A stretch of 64,000 nucleotides of DNA from CAVRCA01 sp965218045 (lineage in GTDB: Bacteria; Pseudomonadota; Alphaproteobacteria; Acetobacterales; Acetobacteraceae), in the NCBI GenBank assembly GCA_965218045.1, contig CBDCJX010000009.1:372001-436000 (forward strand), written 5' to 3'. Of this stretch, positions 1 to 8,454 are shown piece by piece (the stretch's first letter is position 1; the number at the start of each line of letters is the position of its first letter). The position numbers and the translations under genes are program-made. Below the pieces are notes generated by a model. The model was not told the DNA's origin. It worked only from the letters and a program-made list of their open reading frames with translations, and ran no database searches.

Positions 1-1
1 G

Positions 2-139
2 CTGACCGGCGGCGGCGCGACCATGCTGAACCTGCGACGCCAACCGGCCCGCGTGCATCGGACGGTAAGCCCGTGCCGCATCGCCGCCGTGCTCGGCTCC
101 TACCTCCGCTCGGGCGTCGCCGGCTGCAAGCGGTCCTGA
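2..139 (+). CDS. C-terminal end of an unidentified protein (5' end outside window)
   Basis: An open frame enters from the left edge and stops at TGA 137-139, giving about 45 residues that end AGCKRS. Nearly every codon ends in G or C, the pattern seen in confirmed genes of this window, which is the only coding evidence. No domain is recognisable in so short a piece. It points towards the repeat-borne gene on the opposite strand, so the two converge. It could be non-coding DNA that is open by chance because of high GC. Confidence 0.35.
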   Translation: MTGGGATMLNLRRQPARVHRTVSPCRIAAVLGSYLRSGVAGCKRS

Positions 140-215
140 CACCAGCCGCCGTAGATCCTCACCCGCCCCGCGATCCCTACCCGCCCCGTGCGAAGGCGAA
201 GCAATCCAGATTGTC

Positions 216-276
216 TGGCGAGCACGTGATGCAAAGCTCGTGCATCGCCACGGCGCTTCGCGCCTCGCCATGGCGA
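216..276. other. Competing hairpins in a gene-free stretch
   Basis: The stretch 140-331 has no convincing gene. Within it TGGCGAGCACG (216-226) can pair with CGTGCATCGCCA (239-250, one bulged A), while the same TCGCCA (245-250) can pair instead with TGGCGA at 271-276, enclosing GGCGCTTCGCGCC. The two folds exclude each other. Position between two converging genes suggests termination or mRNA protection. No T-tract follows, so an intrinsic terminator of the classic kind is not shown. Confidence 0.3.
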
Positions 277-336
277 CGTGTTGCGCCGGTTCCAGTCTCC
301 CGGAACCGCTCCGATCACGGCGAGCATTTACGTTAA

Positions 337-353
337 CAAACCGGAACGGTTTG
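337..353 (-). terminator. Hairpin at the 3' end of repeat copy A
   Basis: CAAACCG, a 3-nt loop, then CGGTTTG form a perfect 7-bp stem about 23 bp past the stop codon of the repeat-borne gene, next to GTTAAC at the edge of the conserved block. It is kept exactly in copy B. A terminator or an end-recognition structure would both fit; the following sequence is not a long U-tract. Confidence 0.4.
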
Positions 354-375
354 GGCGTGGCTTGGCGCGACGCGT

Positions 376-1113
376 TCATCCCGGTTCGAAAAGTCCGCCC
401 GGCGGGCCGCGGACGACCCACGGCAGCTGGTCGACCCGCCGGGCGGCACGACGACGGCGGGAACGGCCGGTCGCTTGCGGCATCTCGGCGGAGGAACTTC
501 GCGCGGGCGCACCGGCATCAGCGGGCGCACCATCGTCGGCGGGCGCACCATCGTCGGCGGGCGCACCATCGTCGGCGGGCGCGCCGGCGGGCGAGGCTGC
601 GGCGCGCTTACGCGGCCGGAGCAAGAGGGGGTGTTCGGATAGCCTGATGCCCAGCATCTGACAGAGCGGGCGCAGCAGCCGGCCCATCTGCGGCGCGGCT
701 TGCAGCAGCGCCACCATCTCCGGGTCGGACAGCAGATGGTTCAGCTGACTGCCATAGACCGCCGCCTCCGGCACCAGCCGAAGCAGCCAGGCAAAGCCGC
801 GCGGCAGACGCTTGGCCAGACGATCCGCTGGATCATCCGACTTGCGCCGCTTCGCTTGCCGCTCGGCGCGGGACTCCGCCGACTGGGCGGACGCACCCGA
901 CGCGGACGTCCGCGCGGCGGCCGGGAGCTCGCCCGCGCGGACCCGCGCGGCCAGCTTGGCGAACCGCGCGCCGGTGCGTCGCAGCCGGAGCCAGATCAGG
1001 TTGGCAATGGCCACCGCAATCCAGCGCCTGGCGCTGCGCTCGGCAGCGGCCTGGCACAACGCCTCAATGATGAGGGCGAAGCGCTCGATGGGGGGTGGGA
1101 GGGTGTATGTCAC
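376..1113 (-). CDS. Repeat-borne basic hypothetical protein, copy A (245 aa)
   Basis: No known function is recognised. The N-terminal 70 residues are helical, rich in Ala, Arg and Ile/Leu (TLPPPIERFALIIEALC, then AIANLIWLRL). The middle is very basic and holds SDDPADRLAKRLPRGFAW. The C-terminal third is low-complexity with Ala-Pro-Ala-Asp-Asp-Gly repeats and an Arg cluster. I chose GTG 1113 because it is the first start inside the conserved block and both copies share it; the ATG at 1125 lies in unshared flank. The paralogue at 52411-53151 is nearly identical. Both reading frames are intact with in-frame indels, which argues for selection on the protein. Confidence 0.6.
   Translation of the reverse strand: MTYTLPPPIERFALIIEALCQAAAERSARRWIAVAIANLIWLRLRRTGARFAKLAARVRAGELPAAARTSASGASAQSAESRAERQAKRRKSDDPADRLAKRLPRGFAWLLRLVPEAAVYGSQLNHLLSDPEMVALLQAAPQMGRLLRPLCQMLGIRLSEHPLLLRPRKRAAASPAGAPADDGAPADDGAPADDGAPADAGAPARSSSAEMPQATGRSRRRRAARRVDQLPWVVRGPPGGLFEPG
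521..574. repeat. Three 18-bp tandem repeats inside the repeat-borne gene
   Basis: Three perfect copies of GCGGGCGCACCATCGTCG run head to tail. Read on the minus strand they encode three DDGAPA units. The unit is a multiple of three, so gain or loss of copies keeps the frame. Copy B carries the same number of units at 52559-52612. Confidence 0.9.
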
Positions 1114-1198
1114 GAGCGGAAACATAAACGAGACACGACGAGTTGCGCAAGAAAATAGTCCTAGGCGCTCTCAACACCACTCGGGCACCACTCGGGGC

Positions 1199-1219
1199 GG
1201 TCCCAGTTCCACCGGGACC
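1199..1219 (-). terminator. Possible terminator hairpin after the lipoprotein gene
   Basis: GGTCCC and GGGACC form a 6-bp stem around a 9-nt loop, starting four bases past the stop of the minus-strand lipoprotein gene. There is no T-tract. The remaining gap 1115-1198 shows only a CACCACTCGGG direct repeat. Confidence 0.3.
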
Positions 1220-1222
1220 ACA

Positions 1223-1843
1223 CTACGGCGGTGGCAAAGGCTGCTGCTCTACTGGAGCTTGCGTCTCGCTCGGCGCCATGACGATCCAGTCGGCCAGGTT
1301 GCGGCGGATCTGGTATTCCAGCTCGACATTGAGCTGGTCCATGAGTTGCTTGGTCAGCTCATACAGTGCCTGGCGCTCGTCCGCTTCGGTGTCGCCGCTG
1401 CGTCGGGCGGCGACACGCGCCTCGGCGAACGCCGCTCGCTCGTCGTTCGACGTGTAGATATCGAGCTCGACCGCGATCGACCCCTCGTAGCCGGCGCTGG
1501 TCCGGGCCAAGGTCGCATCATCGATCGACAGCACCGCACGCCCGGCGGTGCCGAGCGCGTGCAGCCGGTCCAGCGCCATCTGCCGGACCGCCTCGGCCGG
1601 CGGCACCGGGTCCCGCGCGGTGAGCTCCTGGGTGCCCTCGGCCGGGACGAACCGCTGCAACACCTCGATCGAGCCGACGCGCAACCCGATCGGGGTCAGA
1701 TAGTCGTAACGCAGCGGCGCGAAGCTGCGGGCAACCACCGGCTCGGGACGGCCACCGCCGCCGGCGCACGCCGTCAAGAACAGCGCCGTTGGCAGCAGCA
1801 ACGCCGCCGACAGCAACAGCGCTCGGCGCCGGCCGACGATCAA
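1223..1843 (-). CDS. Hypothetical outer-membrane lipoprotein (206 aa)
   Basis: The N-terminus has Arg residues, a hydrophobic run and the lipobox LTAC followed by Gly residues, so the protein should be lipidated and exported. The remaining ~175 residues are soluble-looking with a Pro/Gln-rich tail (EQQPLPPP); no family is recognised. The only start that gives this signal peptide without a long arginine-rich extension is TTG 1843, which overlaps the TGA of hslO (TTGA). It is therefore probably translated with hslO. An envelope assembly or transport auxiliary role is possible but not shown. Confidence 0.7.
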   Translation of the reverse strand: MIVGRRRALLLSAALLLPTALFLTACAGGGGRPEPVVARSFAPLRYDYLTPIGLRVGSIEVLQRFVPAEGTQELTARDPVPPAEAVRQMALDRLHALGTAGRAVLSIDDATLARTSAGYEGSIAVELDIYTSNDERAAFAEARVAARRSGDTEADERQALYELTKQLMDQLNVELEYQIRRNLADWIVMAPSETQAPVEQQPLPPP

Positions 1844-2805
1844 TGGCGCGCTCCAACCGCCGTTCCTTGCACCTCGTCGCGGCGGAAGCGGAAATCGTAG
1901 TTGCAGAACTCGCAGGTCATGACGATGTCGCCGCCCACCGCCATGTGGTCGAGATCGTCGGGCGGGAAGCCTTCCAGGATGCCGGACAGGCGTTGCCGCG
2001 AGCACCGGCAGCCATAGGAGAGCGCCCGGGCGCGGTCGAGTGCCACACCCTCGGTGTGGAACAGCCGGTACAGCAAGCGGTCGGCCGACAACGTATCGTC
2101 GAGCAGTTCGGCATCGGTCACGGTCGCCGCCAGCGCCACCGCCGTGCGCCAGCTCTCCTCCTGCGCCTCGGTGTCCAACGCGGGGTCGACGCCGCCCTCG
2201 CCGGCGACCTTCTCCAGGATCAGCCCGCCGGCGCGCCACCCCGTTTCGGTCTCGGCGCAGCCGAGATGCACGAAGCAACTGATCTGCTCGCTGGTGCGGA
2301 AGTAGTGCAGCGCCATCTCCGCCAGATTGGTCCCCTCGATGCTGACGATGCCCTGGTGCCGCTCGGTCTCCGGCCCCTGGTCAACGGTGAACGCGAGATA
2401 GCCGTGCCCGAGCAACTGCTCGGCCGTTGGCGCCGGCTCGCGGTCCAGCAACGCCGCGAGCTTGTCGCCGTCCGACCGGGCGTAGCCGCGCATCGCGCCG
2501 GTGTCGGTGCAGTCGGCGAGCAGCATCGGCACCGCACCGTCGCCCTTCACCTGCAAGCTGAACGAGCCACGGAATTTCAGCGCCGTGGACAGCCCGGCGG
2601 CCAGCGCCAGCGCCTCGCCGGCGATCCGCCGCACCACCTTCGGGTTGGCGTGGCGGGTCAGCAACGCGTCGGCCAACGGGCCGAGCCGGACCAGTCGCCC
2701 GCGTACCGGACGGCGCGGCAGGTAGAACGGCGTCACGCCACGCGGCACCGCCAGGTCCGGCACCGGCGGCCGCAGGGGATCGAGGAAAGCGGGAGTTTCA
2801 GACAT
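1840..2805 (-). CDS. hslO: Hsp33 redox-regulated chaperone
   Basis: Cytosolic holdase activated by oxidation. The protein has the Hsp33 layout: an N-terminal substrate-binding fold and a C-terminal zinc/redox switch with CRC (in YGCRCSRQRL) and CEFC (in MTCEFCNYDF), the four cysteines expected to bind Zn in the reduced form. The length (321 aa) is slightly long for the family. I chose ATG 2805 (MSETPAF) over the upstream start because the extra seven residues lie in a 13-bp tandem repeat (CGCCCAAGATAGG twice). It shares a start/stop overlap with the lipoprotein downstream. Confidence 0.95.
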   Translation of the reverse strand: MSETPAFLDPLRPPVPDLAVPRGVTPFYLPRRPVRGRLVRLGPLADALLTRHANPKVVRRIAGEALALAAGLSTALKFRGSFSLQVKGDGAVPMLLADCTDTGAMRGYARSDGDKLAALLDREPAPTAEQLLGHGYLAFTVDQGPETERHQGIVSIEGTNLAEMALHYFRTSEQISCFVHLGCAETETGWRAGGLILEKVAGEGGVDPALDTEAQEESWRTAVALAATVTDAELLDDTLSADRLLYRLFHTEGVALDRARALSYGCRCSRQRLSGILEGFPPDDLDHMAVGGDIVMTCEFCNYDFRFRRDEVQGTAVGARH

Positions 2806-2992
2806 TCGCCCAAGATAGGCGCCCAAGATAGGCGCGCCAACGGCTCCGGGCTATCGCCCGCCGGGCTGGGCGCCGGGCTGGGTTGCGATGCCGTCGCACG
2901 CCATCCGATAGGCAGGCAAGCTGGCCTGGAGTAGCGTCCCGGCAAGCGACGCGCCCTGGTCGGGCCGCGCCGGAGGAGACGTCGAGGCAAGA

Positions 2993-4201
2993 ATGGGACC
3001 GCGCGCTTGGCTGATCCTCGCGGCGATGGCGCTGGCGCGGATCGCGTTCGGCTACCAGTACCAGACCGTCCCCACCCTGGCACCCGAGCTGATCGCGGCC
3101 TACGGGCTCGACTACACCACGATCGGCACCCTGATCGGCGTGTTCGTCGCACCCGGCATCGTGCTGGCGCTGCCGCTCGGGTTGCTCGGGCGCCGCTTCG
3201 GCGACCGGCTGATCGTCGGCGGCGGCCTCGCTCTGATGACGGCGGGCCCGGTGATCTCTGCGCTCTGGGGCGGCCCGTTCGGCATCGGCGTCGGCCGCGC
3301 CATCGCCGGCTGCGGCGCGGTCGCAATGATCGTGCTGCAAAGCAAGATCATCGCCGACTGGTTCCACGGACGCTGGTTCATGGTCGGGATCAGCATCTCC
3401 GTCGCGGCCTACCCGATCGGCGTCTCGGCGGCACAGGCCGTGCTGCCGTTTATCGTCGCGCGCGGCGGGGTTTCTGCCGGAATGCTGTCGGCCTCGGCGC
3501 TGATCGGCGTTACCACCATCCTGTTCCTTGCCTGCTTCCGCGAAGCGCCGCACGCCCAGCCGGCGCCGCGACGTTTCTCGCTCCCGAGCGTCGGCGAATG
3601 CGTGCTGGTGATGGTGGCGGGCGTTATCTGGGCTGCCTACACCGGCAGCTTCGGCGGCTTCATCTCCTACCTGCCGTCGCTGATGAGCTATCGCGGCGAG
3701 CCCGACTGGCTGACCGCGTTGCTGATCACCATCGTCACCTGGGGCAGCGTGGCGGCGACCCTGGTGGGCGGCCCGCTCGCCTTGCGGGTCGGCCGCTTCC
3801 CGCTGCTCGCCTTCGGCACGATCGGCGCGACGATCGGCTGCGTCGGCATCGCCTGGCTCGACTGGCCGATCCTCTGCGCCTTCCTGTTCGGCGTGCTCGG
3901 CGCGCTGCCGGCCTCGGTGGTGATGGCGGCCGGCACCTTGTCGGCGCGGGCCGAGAACCGCGCGGTCGGCATGGGCCTGTTCTACACCACCTACTACCTG
4001 GGCAACGCAATCGCACCGTGGCTGTGCGGCCGCACCGCGGACCTGACCGGCGGGCCGGCCGGCGCCTTCTACGCCGCCGGCGCGATCGGCTTGCTGGCGA
4101 TCCCGGTCTGGCTGCTGCACGCGCGTTTGCTCGCCGGCGGCGGCCAGGTCGCATCGGCGACCAGGCGATTCGCCGAGCCCGCCGCCTCGAAGCTAGAGTG
4201 A
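2993..4201 (+). CDS. MFS transporter
   Basis: A 402-aa inner-membrane protein with about twelve hydrophobic segments and an intracellular loop after the second segment (GLLGRRFGDRL) that resembles the MFS signature. It resembles anion or small-organic-acid carriers of the CynX/NimT kind, but the substrate cannot be read from sequence. A good GGAGGAG lies a little far upstream of ATG 2993. The gene leads a + strand run (MFS, MmgE/PrpD, FMN monooxygenase, EamA) with short gaps, which suggests one uptake-and-breakdown operon. Confidence 0.85.
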   Translation: MGPRAWLILAAMALARIAFGYQYQTVPTLAPELIAAYGLDYTTIGTLIGVFVAPGIVLALPLGLLGRRFGDRLIVGGGLALMTAGPVISALWGGPFGIGVGRAIAGCGAVAMIVLQSKIIADWFHGRWFMVGISISVAAYPIGVSAAQAVLPFIVARGGVSAGMLSASALIGVTTILFLACFREAPHAQPAPRRFSLPSVGECVLVMVAGVIWAAYTGSFGGFISYLPSLMSYRGEPDWLTALLITIVTWGSVAATLVGGPLALRVGRFPLLAFGTIGATIGCVGIAWLDWPILCAFLFGVLGALPASVVMAAGTLSARAENRAVGMGLFYTTYYLGNAIAPWLCGRTADLTGGPAGAFYAAGAIGLLAIPVWLLHARLLAGGGQVASATRRFAEPAASKLE

Positions 4202-4227
4202 CGCCCTCGCACCCCGCAGGACTTGGC

Positions 4228-5604
4228 ATGACCGCGACCACGCCCACCGCCAGCGAACGCCTCGGCTCGTTCGTCGCCGCGCTGGCTTACGAGGACATCC
4301 CCGCCCCGGCAATCGAGCAGGCGTGCCGGATGTTGCTCGACGCGATCGGCTGCGCGCTGGCGGCCTGGCGCGAGGATGTGCGCAAGGCGCGGATCGCCCG
4401 CCGGCTGGTCGAGGAGTTCGGCGCCCCCGGACGGGCGAGCGTGATCGGCGGCGGCGGCACCCACCCGGCCCTGGCGGCACTCGCCAACGGCATCTTGGTC
4501 AATGCCGCCGACAACGACGACACCCACAAGCGCGCGCTGATCCATGTCGGCTCCGCCGTGGTGCCGCCGGCCCTCGCGGTCGGCGAGGATCGCGGGCTGG
4601 ACGGGCGCAACCTGGTCGCCGCGATGGTTGCCGGCTACGAGGTGACCGCGCGCGTCGGCCTCGCGGTGATGCCGACGCATTACCGGTTCTGGCACTCCAC
4701 CGCGACCAACGGCACGTTCGGCGCCGCCGCTGCCGCCGCCCGCGCGATGGCGCTCGATGCTGCGGGCGTGCAGGCCGCACTCGGCTTCGCCGGCACCCAG
4801 GCCGCCGGGCTCAACGCGTTCTTCGAGACCGGTGACGACACCAAAAGCCTGCATCCCGGCAAGGCGGGGATGAACGGCGTGCTGGCGGCGCGGCTGGCCG
4901 CCCTCGGCGCCACCAGCCCGCCCGACATCTTCGGCCACCCGAAAGGCTATCTCGCGGCGTACAGCGCCGAGCCCGATCCGGCGGCGCTGACACGCGGTCT
5001 CGGGGAAGTTTGGGAGATCGTGCAGAACGGCTACAAGCCGTACCCGTCGATCCTCGCCAGCCACTCGCCAATCGGCGCAGCGCTGGAGATCGTGCAACGC
5101 CACGCGCCCGACCCGGCGGAGATCGAGCGCATCGCCGTCGAGACCTACGCCACGGTAAAATCGCATTTTTCCAGCAAGCTGGTCGACAGCACGATGGCCG
5201 CGCGCTTGTCCGTGCCGTACTGTGTCGCCATCGCCTGCGTCGACGGCGCGGTGACCCAGCGCCAGTTCCAGCCCGATCGCTGGCATGACAAGCATGTGCG
5301 CCGGCTGCTGGACGCGACCGAGATCATCGCCGAGCCGGAGCTGACCAGGCTCTACCCGGAGAAATTCCCCGCTCGGGTCACCGTCACCTTGCGCGGCGGC
5401 GAACAGTTGCAAGCGGAACTGATGTATCCGAAAGGCGATCCGCAGAACCCGCTGTCGAATGACGAGCTGGCGGAGAAGTTCCGCGAGAACGCGTGCGAGG
5501 TGCTGCCGGAGCAAGCCGCCGAGCGCTTCATCGACCTCGCCTTGCGTCTGCCCGAGGTGACCGACCTGGCGGACCTCACGCGCCCGCTGCGCCAGCTTGG
5601 TTGA
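4228..5604 (+). CDS. MmgE/PrpD family protein
   Basis: 458 aa. The family includes 2-methylcitrate dehydratase (PrpD) and cis-aconitate decarboxylase, cytosolic enzymes that act on tricarboxylic-type acids. Family features seen: an all-helical N-terminal domain with DAIGCALAAWRE, NAADNDDTHK, the glycine/alanine-rich NGTFGAAAAAAR helix and KPYPSILASHSPI. Start ATG 4228 follows GCAGGA. Companion prp genes (prpB, prpC) are absent here, so methylcitrate metabolism is unlikely; many family members are uncharacterised. It ends seven bases before the monooxygenase gene. Confidence 0.85.
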   Translation: MTATTPTASERLGSFVAALAYEDIPAPAIEQACRMLLDAIGCALAAWREDVRKARIARRLVEEFGAPGRASVIGGGGTHPALAALANGILVNAADNDDTHKRALIHVGSAVVPPALAVGEDRGLDGRNLVAAMVAGYEVTARVGLAVMPTHYRFWHSTATNGTFGAAAAAARAMALDAAGVQAALGFAGTQAAGLNAFFETGDDTKSLHPGKAGMNGVLAARLAALGATSPPDIFGHPKGYLAAYSAEPDPAALTRGLGEVWEIVQNGYKPYPSILASHSPIGAALEIVQRHAPDPAEIERIAVETYATVKSHFSSKLVDSTMAARLSVPYCVAIACVDGAVTQRQFQPDRWHDKHVRRLLDATEIIAEPELTRLYPEKFPARVTVTLRGGEQLQAELMYPKGDPQNPLSNDELAEKFRENACEVLPEQAAERFIDLALRLPEVTDLADLTRPLRQLG

Positions 5605-5611
5605 CCGAACC

Positions 5612-6991
5612 ATGCCCAAGACGATCCGGCTGAACGCGTTCGACATGAACTGCGTCGTCCACCAGTCGCCCGGATTGTGGACCCATCCGCGCGACCGCGC
5701 GGATAGTTACAACACCTTGGAATACTGGATCGAGCTCGCGCGCATTCTGGAGCGCGGCAAGTTCGACGCGCTGTTCCTCGCCGATGTGCTGGGCATCTAC
5801 GACGTGTATCAAGCCTCGCCGCGCACCGCGCTGGAACACGCGGTGCAGGTGCCGGTCAACGATCCGCTGATGGTGATCCCGGCGATGGCGGCGGTGACGC
5901 GCCATCTCGGCTTCGGCGTGACCTGCGCCCTGTCCTACGAGCCGCCCTATCCGTTCGCGCGGCGCATGTCGACGCTCGACCACCTCACACGCGGCAGGGT
6001 CGGCTGGAACATCGTCACCGGCTACCTCGACAGCGCCGCGCGCGGCATGGGCATGTCGGAGCAACACGACCACGACACCCGCTACGAGATCGCCGAGGAG
6101 TACATGCAGGCGGTCTACAAGCTGTGGGAGGGAAGCTGGGAGGACGGGGCCGTGTTGCGCGACCGCGCCGGACGCCGCTTCGCCGATCCGGACAAGATCC
6201 ACCGCGTGCGACACGAGGGACGCTACTTCAAGATGGACGCGATCCATCTCAGCGAACCGTCGCCGCAGCGCACGCCGCTGCTCTACCAGGCCGGCGCATC
6301 GAAGCGCGGCCGGCAGTTTGCCGCGCAGCACGCCGAGTGCGTGTTCATCAACGGCCCCTCGCGTCGGGCGATCGCGCCGATCGTCGCCGACATCCGCAAA
6401 CGCGCCGTCGCGGTCGGGCGCGATCCGGCGGAAATCCTCATCTTCACCATGATGACGATAATCACCGCGCCGACCGACACGGCGGCCGAGGCGAAGCTGG
6501 CGGAGTACCGCGACCACGTCAGCGAGGATGGCGCGCTCGCGCTGATGTCGGGTTGGACCGGCGTCGATTTCGCCAAGCTGCCCCCCGACGAACCGGTGCG
6601 CTTCGACGATCGCGGCGCGATGACCTCGGCGCTGGAGGGGTTCACCACCGCCGATCCCGACCGGGTGTGGACGGTGCGCGACATCGCCAAGCACGCCGCG
6701 ATCGGCGGCCGCGGCCCGGTGGTGGTCGGCTCGCCGCGAACCGTCGCCGACGAGATGCAGGCATGGGTTGCGGAGACCGACATCGACGGCTTCAATCTCG
6801 CCTACGCGGTGACCCCCGAGACGTTCGAGGATGTGGTCGACCTCGTGGTGCCCGAGCTGCAACGGCGCGGTGTCTACAAGCGGGACTACGCGCCAGGCAC
6901 GTTGCGCGAGAAACTATACGGCGAAGGACGCGCGCGGCTGCCGGACGAGCACCCGGCGGCGGGATTTCGGGTGGCGCGTCCGGCGCCGTGA
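5612..6991 (+). CDS. NtaA/SnaA/DszA-type FMN-dependent monooxygenase
   Basis: 459-aa flavin monooxygenase of the bacterial-luciferase superfamily, the group that attacks chelators, sulfones and similar compounds using FMNH2 from a separate reductase. Diagnostic stretches are LNAFDMNCVVHQSPG at the N-terminus, RGRVGWNIVTGY, ASKRGRQFAAQHAE and the C-terminal DGFNLAYAVTPE. No flavin reductase gene is nearby. ATG 5612 was preferred to the TTG at 5597, which would sit on the previous stop codon. It likely acts in the same pathway as the flanking MFS and MmgE/PrpD genes. Confidence 0.88.
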   Translation: MPKTIRLNAFDMNCVVHQSPGLWTHPRDRADSYNTLEYWIELARILERGKFDALFLADVLGIYDVYQASPRTALEHAVQVPVNDPLMVIPAMAAVTRHLGFGVTCALSYEPPYPFARRMSTLDHLTRGRVGWNIVTGYLDSAARGMGMSEQHDHDTRYEIAEEYMQAVYKLWEGSWEDGAVLRDRAGRRFADPDKIHRVRHEGRYFKMDAIHLSEPSPQRTPLLYQAGASKRGRQFAAQHAECVFINGPSRRAIAPIVADIRKRAVAVGRDPAEILIFTMMTIITAPTDTAAEAKLAEYRDHVSEDGALALMSGWTGVDFAKLPPDEPVRFDDRGAMTSALEGFTTADPDRVWTVRDIAKHAAIGGRGPVVVGSPRTVADEMQAWVAETDIDGFNLAYAVTPETFEDVVDLVVPELQRRGVYKRDYAPGTLREKLYGEGRARLPDEHPAAGFRVARPAP

Positions 6992-7875
6992 GCGCGCGCC
7001 TCTCTCTCGCGCCGGCGCGGGGCGGGGCGCTGGTCCTGCTCCCCGCCGTGGTCGCCGCCTTCTCGTTCAGCGCGACCGACATCCTGCTGAAAGTGGTGTA
7101 CGCCTCTGGCATGGACGTGCTCACGCTCGCCTCGCTGCGTGGCGTGCTGGTCGTGGTGTTCTTCGCGCTCTGGCTGCGTGTCGCACCCCCCGCCATGCGT
7201 CACCCGCCACGACAACGCCGCATCGCGCTCGCCATCGGCGTGCTGTTCGCGGCGGTGATGCTGGGCTTGCTCGCCTCGGTGTCGCTGCTGCCGGTCTCCG
7301 TCGCGATCCTCGCCTATTTCGTCTACCCGCTGCTCACCGGCCTCGTCGGCTCGCTGCTCGGCATCGAGCGGCTCGGCTGGCGCGCGTTGCTCACGGCGCT
7401 GGTCGCGTTCGGCGGCCTGGCGCTGATGCTCGGCGTCAATTTGTCGAACCTGTCGCTGCTCGGCCTCGGCTTCGCCTTCGGCGCCGCGATCAGTCGCGTC
7501 GTGTCGCTGCTGATGACGCGCGCCTATCTGACCGGCACCGACGCCCGGCTGTCCACCTGGTACTCCCTCGTGCCATCGACGGCGTTGTTCCTGGTGATCG
7601 CCGCCGTCGCCAGTCCGTGGCACCTGCCGCGCGATCTCGGCGGCGTGCTGGCGTTTCTCGGCGTGGCGGCGGGCAGCACGCTCGCAACCTTGATGATCTA
7701 CATCTCGACCAACCGCGTTGGCGCATTCCGCACCGCGCTGGTGATGAATCTCGAGCCGCTCAGCACGACATTGCTCAGCGTGCTGTTGCTGGGCGAGACC
7801 TTGACGCCGTTGCAAGCGCTCGGCGCGGCGGTGATGATCGCCGCCCTCTGCGCCTTCCAGTTCGCTCGTCGCTGA
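6988..7875 (+). CDS. EamA/DMT family transporter
   Basis: 295 aa with about ten membrane segments arranged as two EamA repeats; the second ends with NLEPLSTTLLSVLLLGETLT, a typical DMT stretch. Such proteins usually export metabolites or amino acids. GTG 6988 overlaps the monooxygenase stop (GTGA), so the two are translationally coupled. The substrate is unknown. Confidence 0.85.
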   Translation: MSARLSLAPARGGALVLLPAVVAAFSFSATDILLKVVYASGMDVLTLASLRGVLVVVFFALWLRVAPPAMRHPPRQRRIALAIGVLFAAVMLGLLASVSLLPVSVAILAYFVYPLLTGLVGSLLGIERLGWRALLTALVAFGGLALMLGVNLSNLSLLGLGFAFGAAISRVVSLLMTRAYLTGTDARLSTWYSLVPSTALFLVIAAVASPWHLPRDLGGVLAFLGVAAGSTLATLMIYISTNRVGAFRTALVMNLEPLSTTLLSVLLLGETLTPLQALGAAVMIAALCAFQFARR

Positions 7876-7941
7876 GAGAAGTGGTAACCGCTCGGGCGTC
7901 GATCAGCGCAAGCGCGACCACTTTGGAACACGGGGGACATC

Positions 7942-8454
7942 ATGAACGCCGAGGAACTTCGCACCCTGCAGGCGCCGCTCAAGCAGCGCTACCGCGACAC
8001 ACCCGACGCGGCGCGCATCCCGGCCCATGCCGTGGCCGAGCTCGCAACCGACGACGTGGCTTGCACGGTGCCCTCGTGGCACGGCAGCACCACCGCCGGC
8101 TTGCACGAATCAGCGGGTGGCAGCGGCGCGTTGGCCTGCTCGGCCGACATGCTGCTGCAAGCGCTCGCCGCCTGCGCCGGCGTCACCCTGCGCGCTGTCG
8201 CCACGGCATACGGCGTGCAGCTCAAGGGGCGCGTGGTCGCCGACGGCACGTGGGACGTGCGCGGCACGCTCGGCATCGACAAGAGCACGCCGGTCGGCAT
8301 GACCGACATCAGCTTGCGTTTCGAGGTCACGTCGGACGCCGACGACGCCAAGCTGCAGCGAATGATCGACACCACCGAGCGCTACTGCGTCATCTTCCAG
8401 ACCCTGAAGCACCCGCCGAAACTGTCGGTCAGCCGGAGAGAGGTACCGAGCTAA
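7942..8454 (+). CDS. OsmC family protein
   Basis: 170-aa cytosolic protein of the OsmC/Ohr fold, whose members reduce organic peroxides with a cysteine pair. Visible are the ACAGVTLRAVA stretch with the first Cys on the central helix and YCVIFQTLKHPP with the second, plus the beta-rich N-terminal half. The ATG at 7942 follows GGGGGACATC. Its TAA overlaps the stop of the convergent GMC gene by two bases, so there is no room for a terminator. Confidence 0.85.
   Translation: MNAEELRTLQAPLKQRYRDTPDAARIPAHAVAELATDDVACTVPSWHGSTTAGLHESAGGSGALACSADMLLQALAACAGVTLRAVATAYGVQLKGRVVADGTWDVRGTLGIDKSTPVGMTDISLRFEVTSDADDAKLQRMIDTTERYCVIFQTLKHPPKLSVSRREVPS

Larger units (their letters stand above)
332..1114 (-). 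repeat. Copy A of a 783-bp dispersed repeat carrying one gene
   Basis: This block matches 52367-53152 almost base for base: one 3-bp indel and a few substitutions by eye. It begins with GTTAAC and a 7-bp hairpin and ends one base past the GTG start codon of the gene inside. The two copies lie in the same orientation about 51 kb apart. No terminal inverted repeats and no target-site duplication are visible, so it does not look like a standard insertion sequence. It is best described as a duplicated gene cassette of unknown mobility. Confidence 0.9.

Noticed and set aside
521..574. CRISPR-like tandem repeats
   Set aside because: Units are contiguous with no spacers and lie inside a coding frame.
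332..1114. Target-site duplications or terminal inverted repeats at the dispersed repeat
   Set aside because: Flanks of both copies were compared by eye; no matching direct repeats next to the ends and no inverted ends.
2798..4120. A 440-codon minus frame opposite the MFS gene
   Set aside because: Product is rich in Ala/Arg/Gln/Asp with no domain; the + strand reads a complete transporter.
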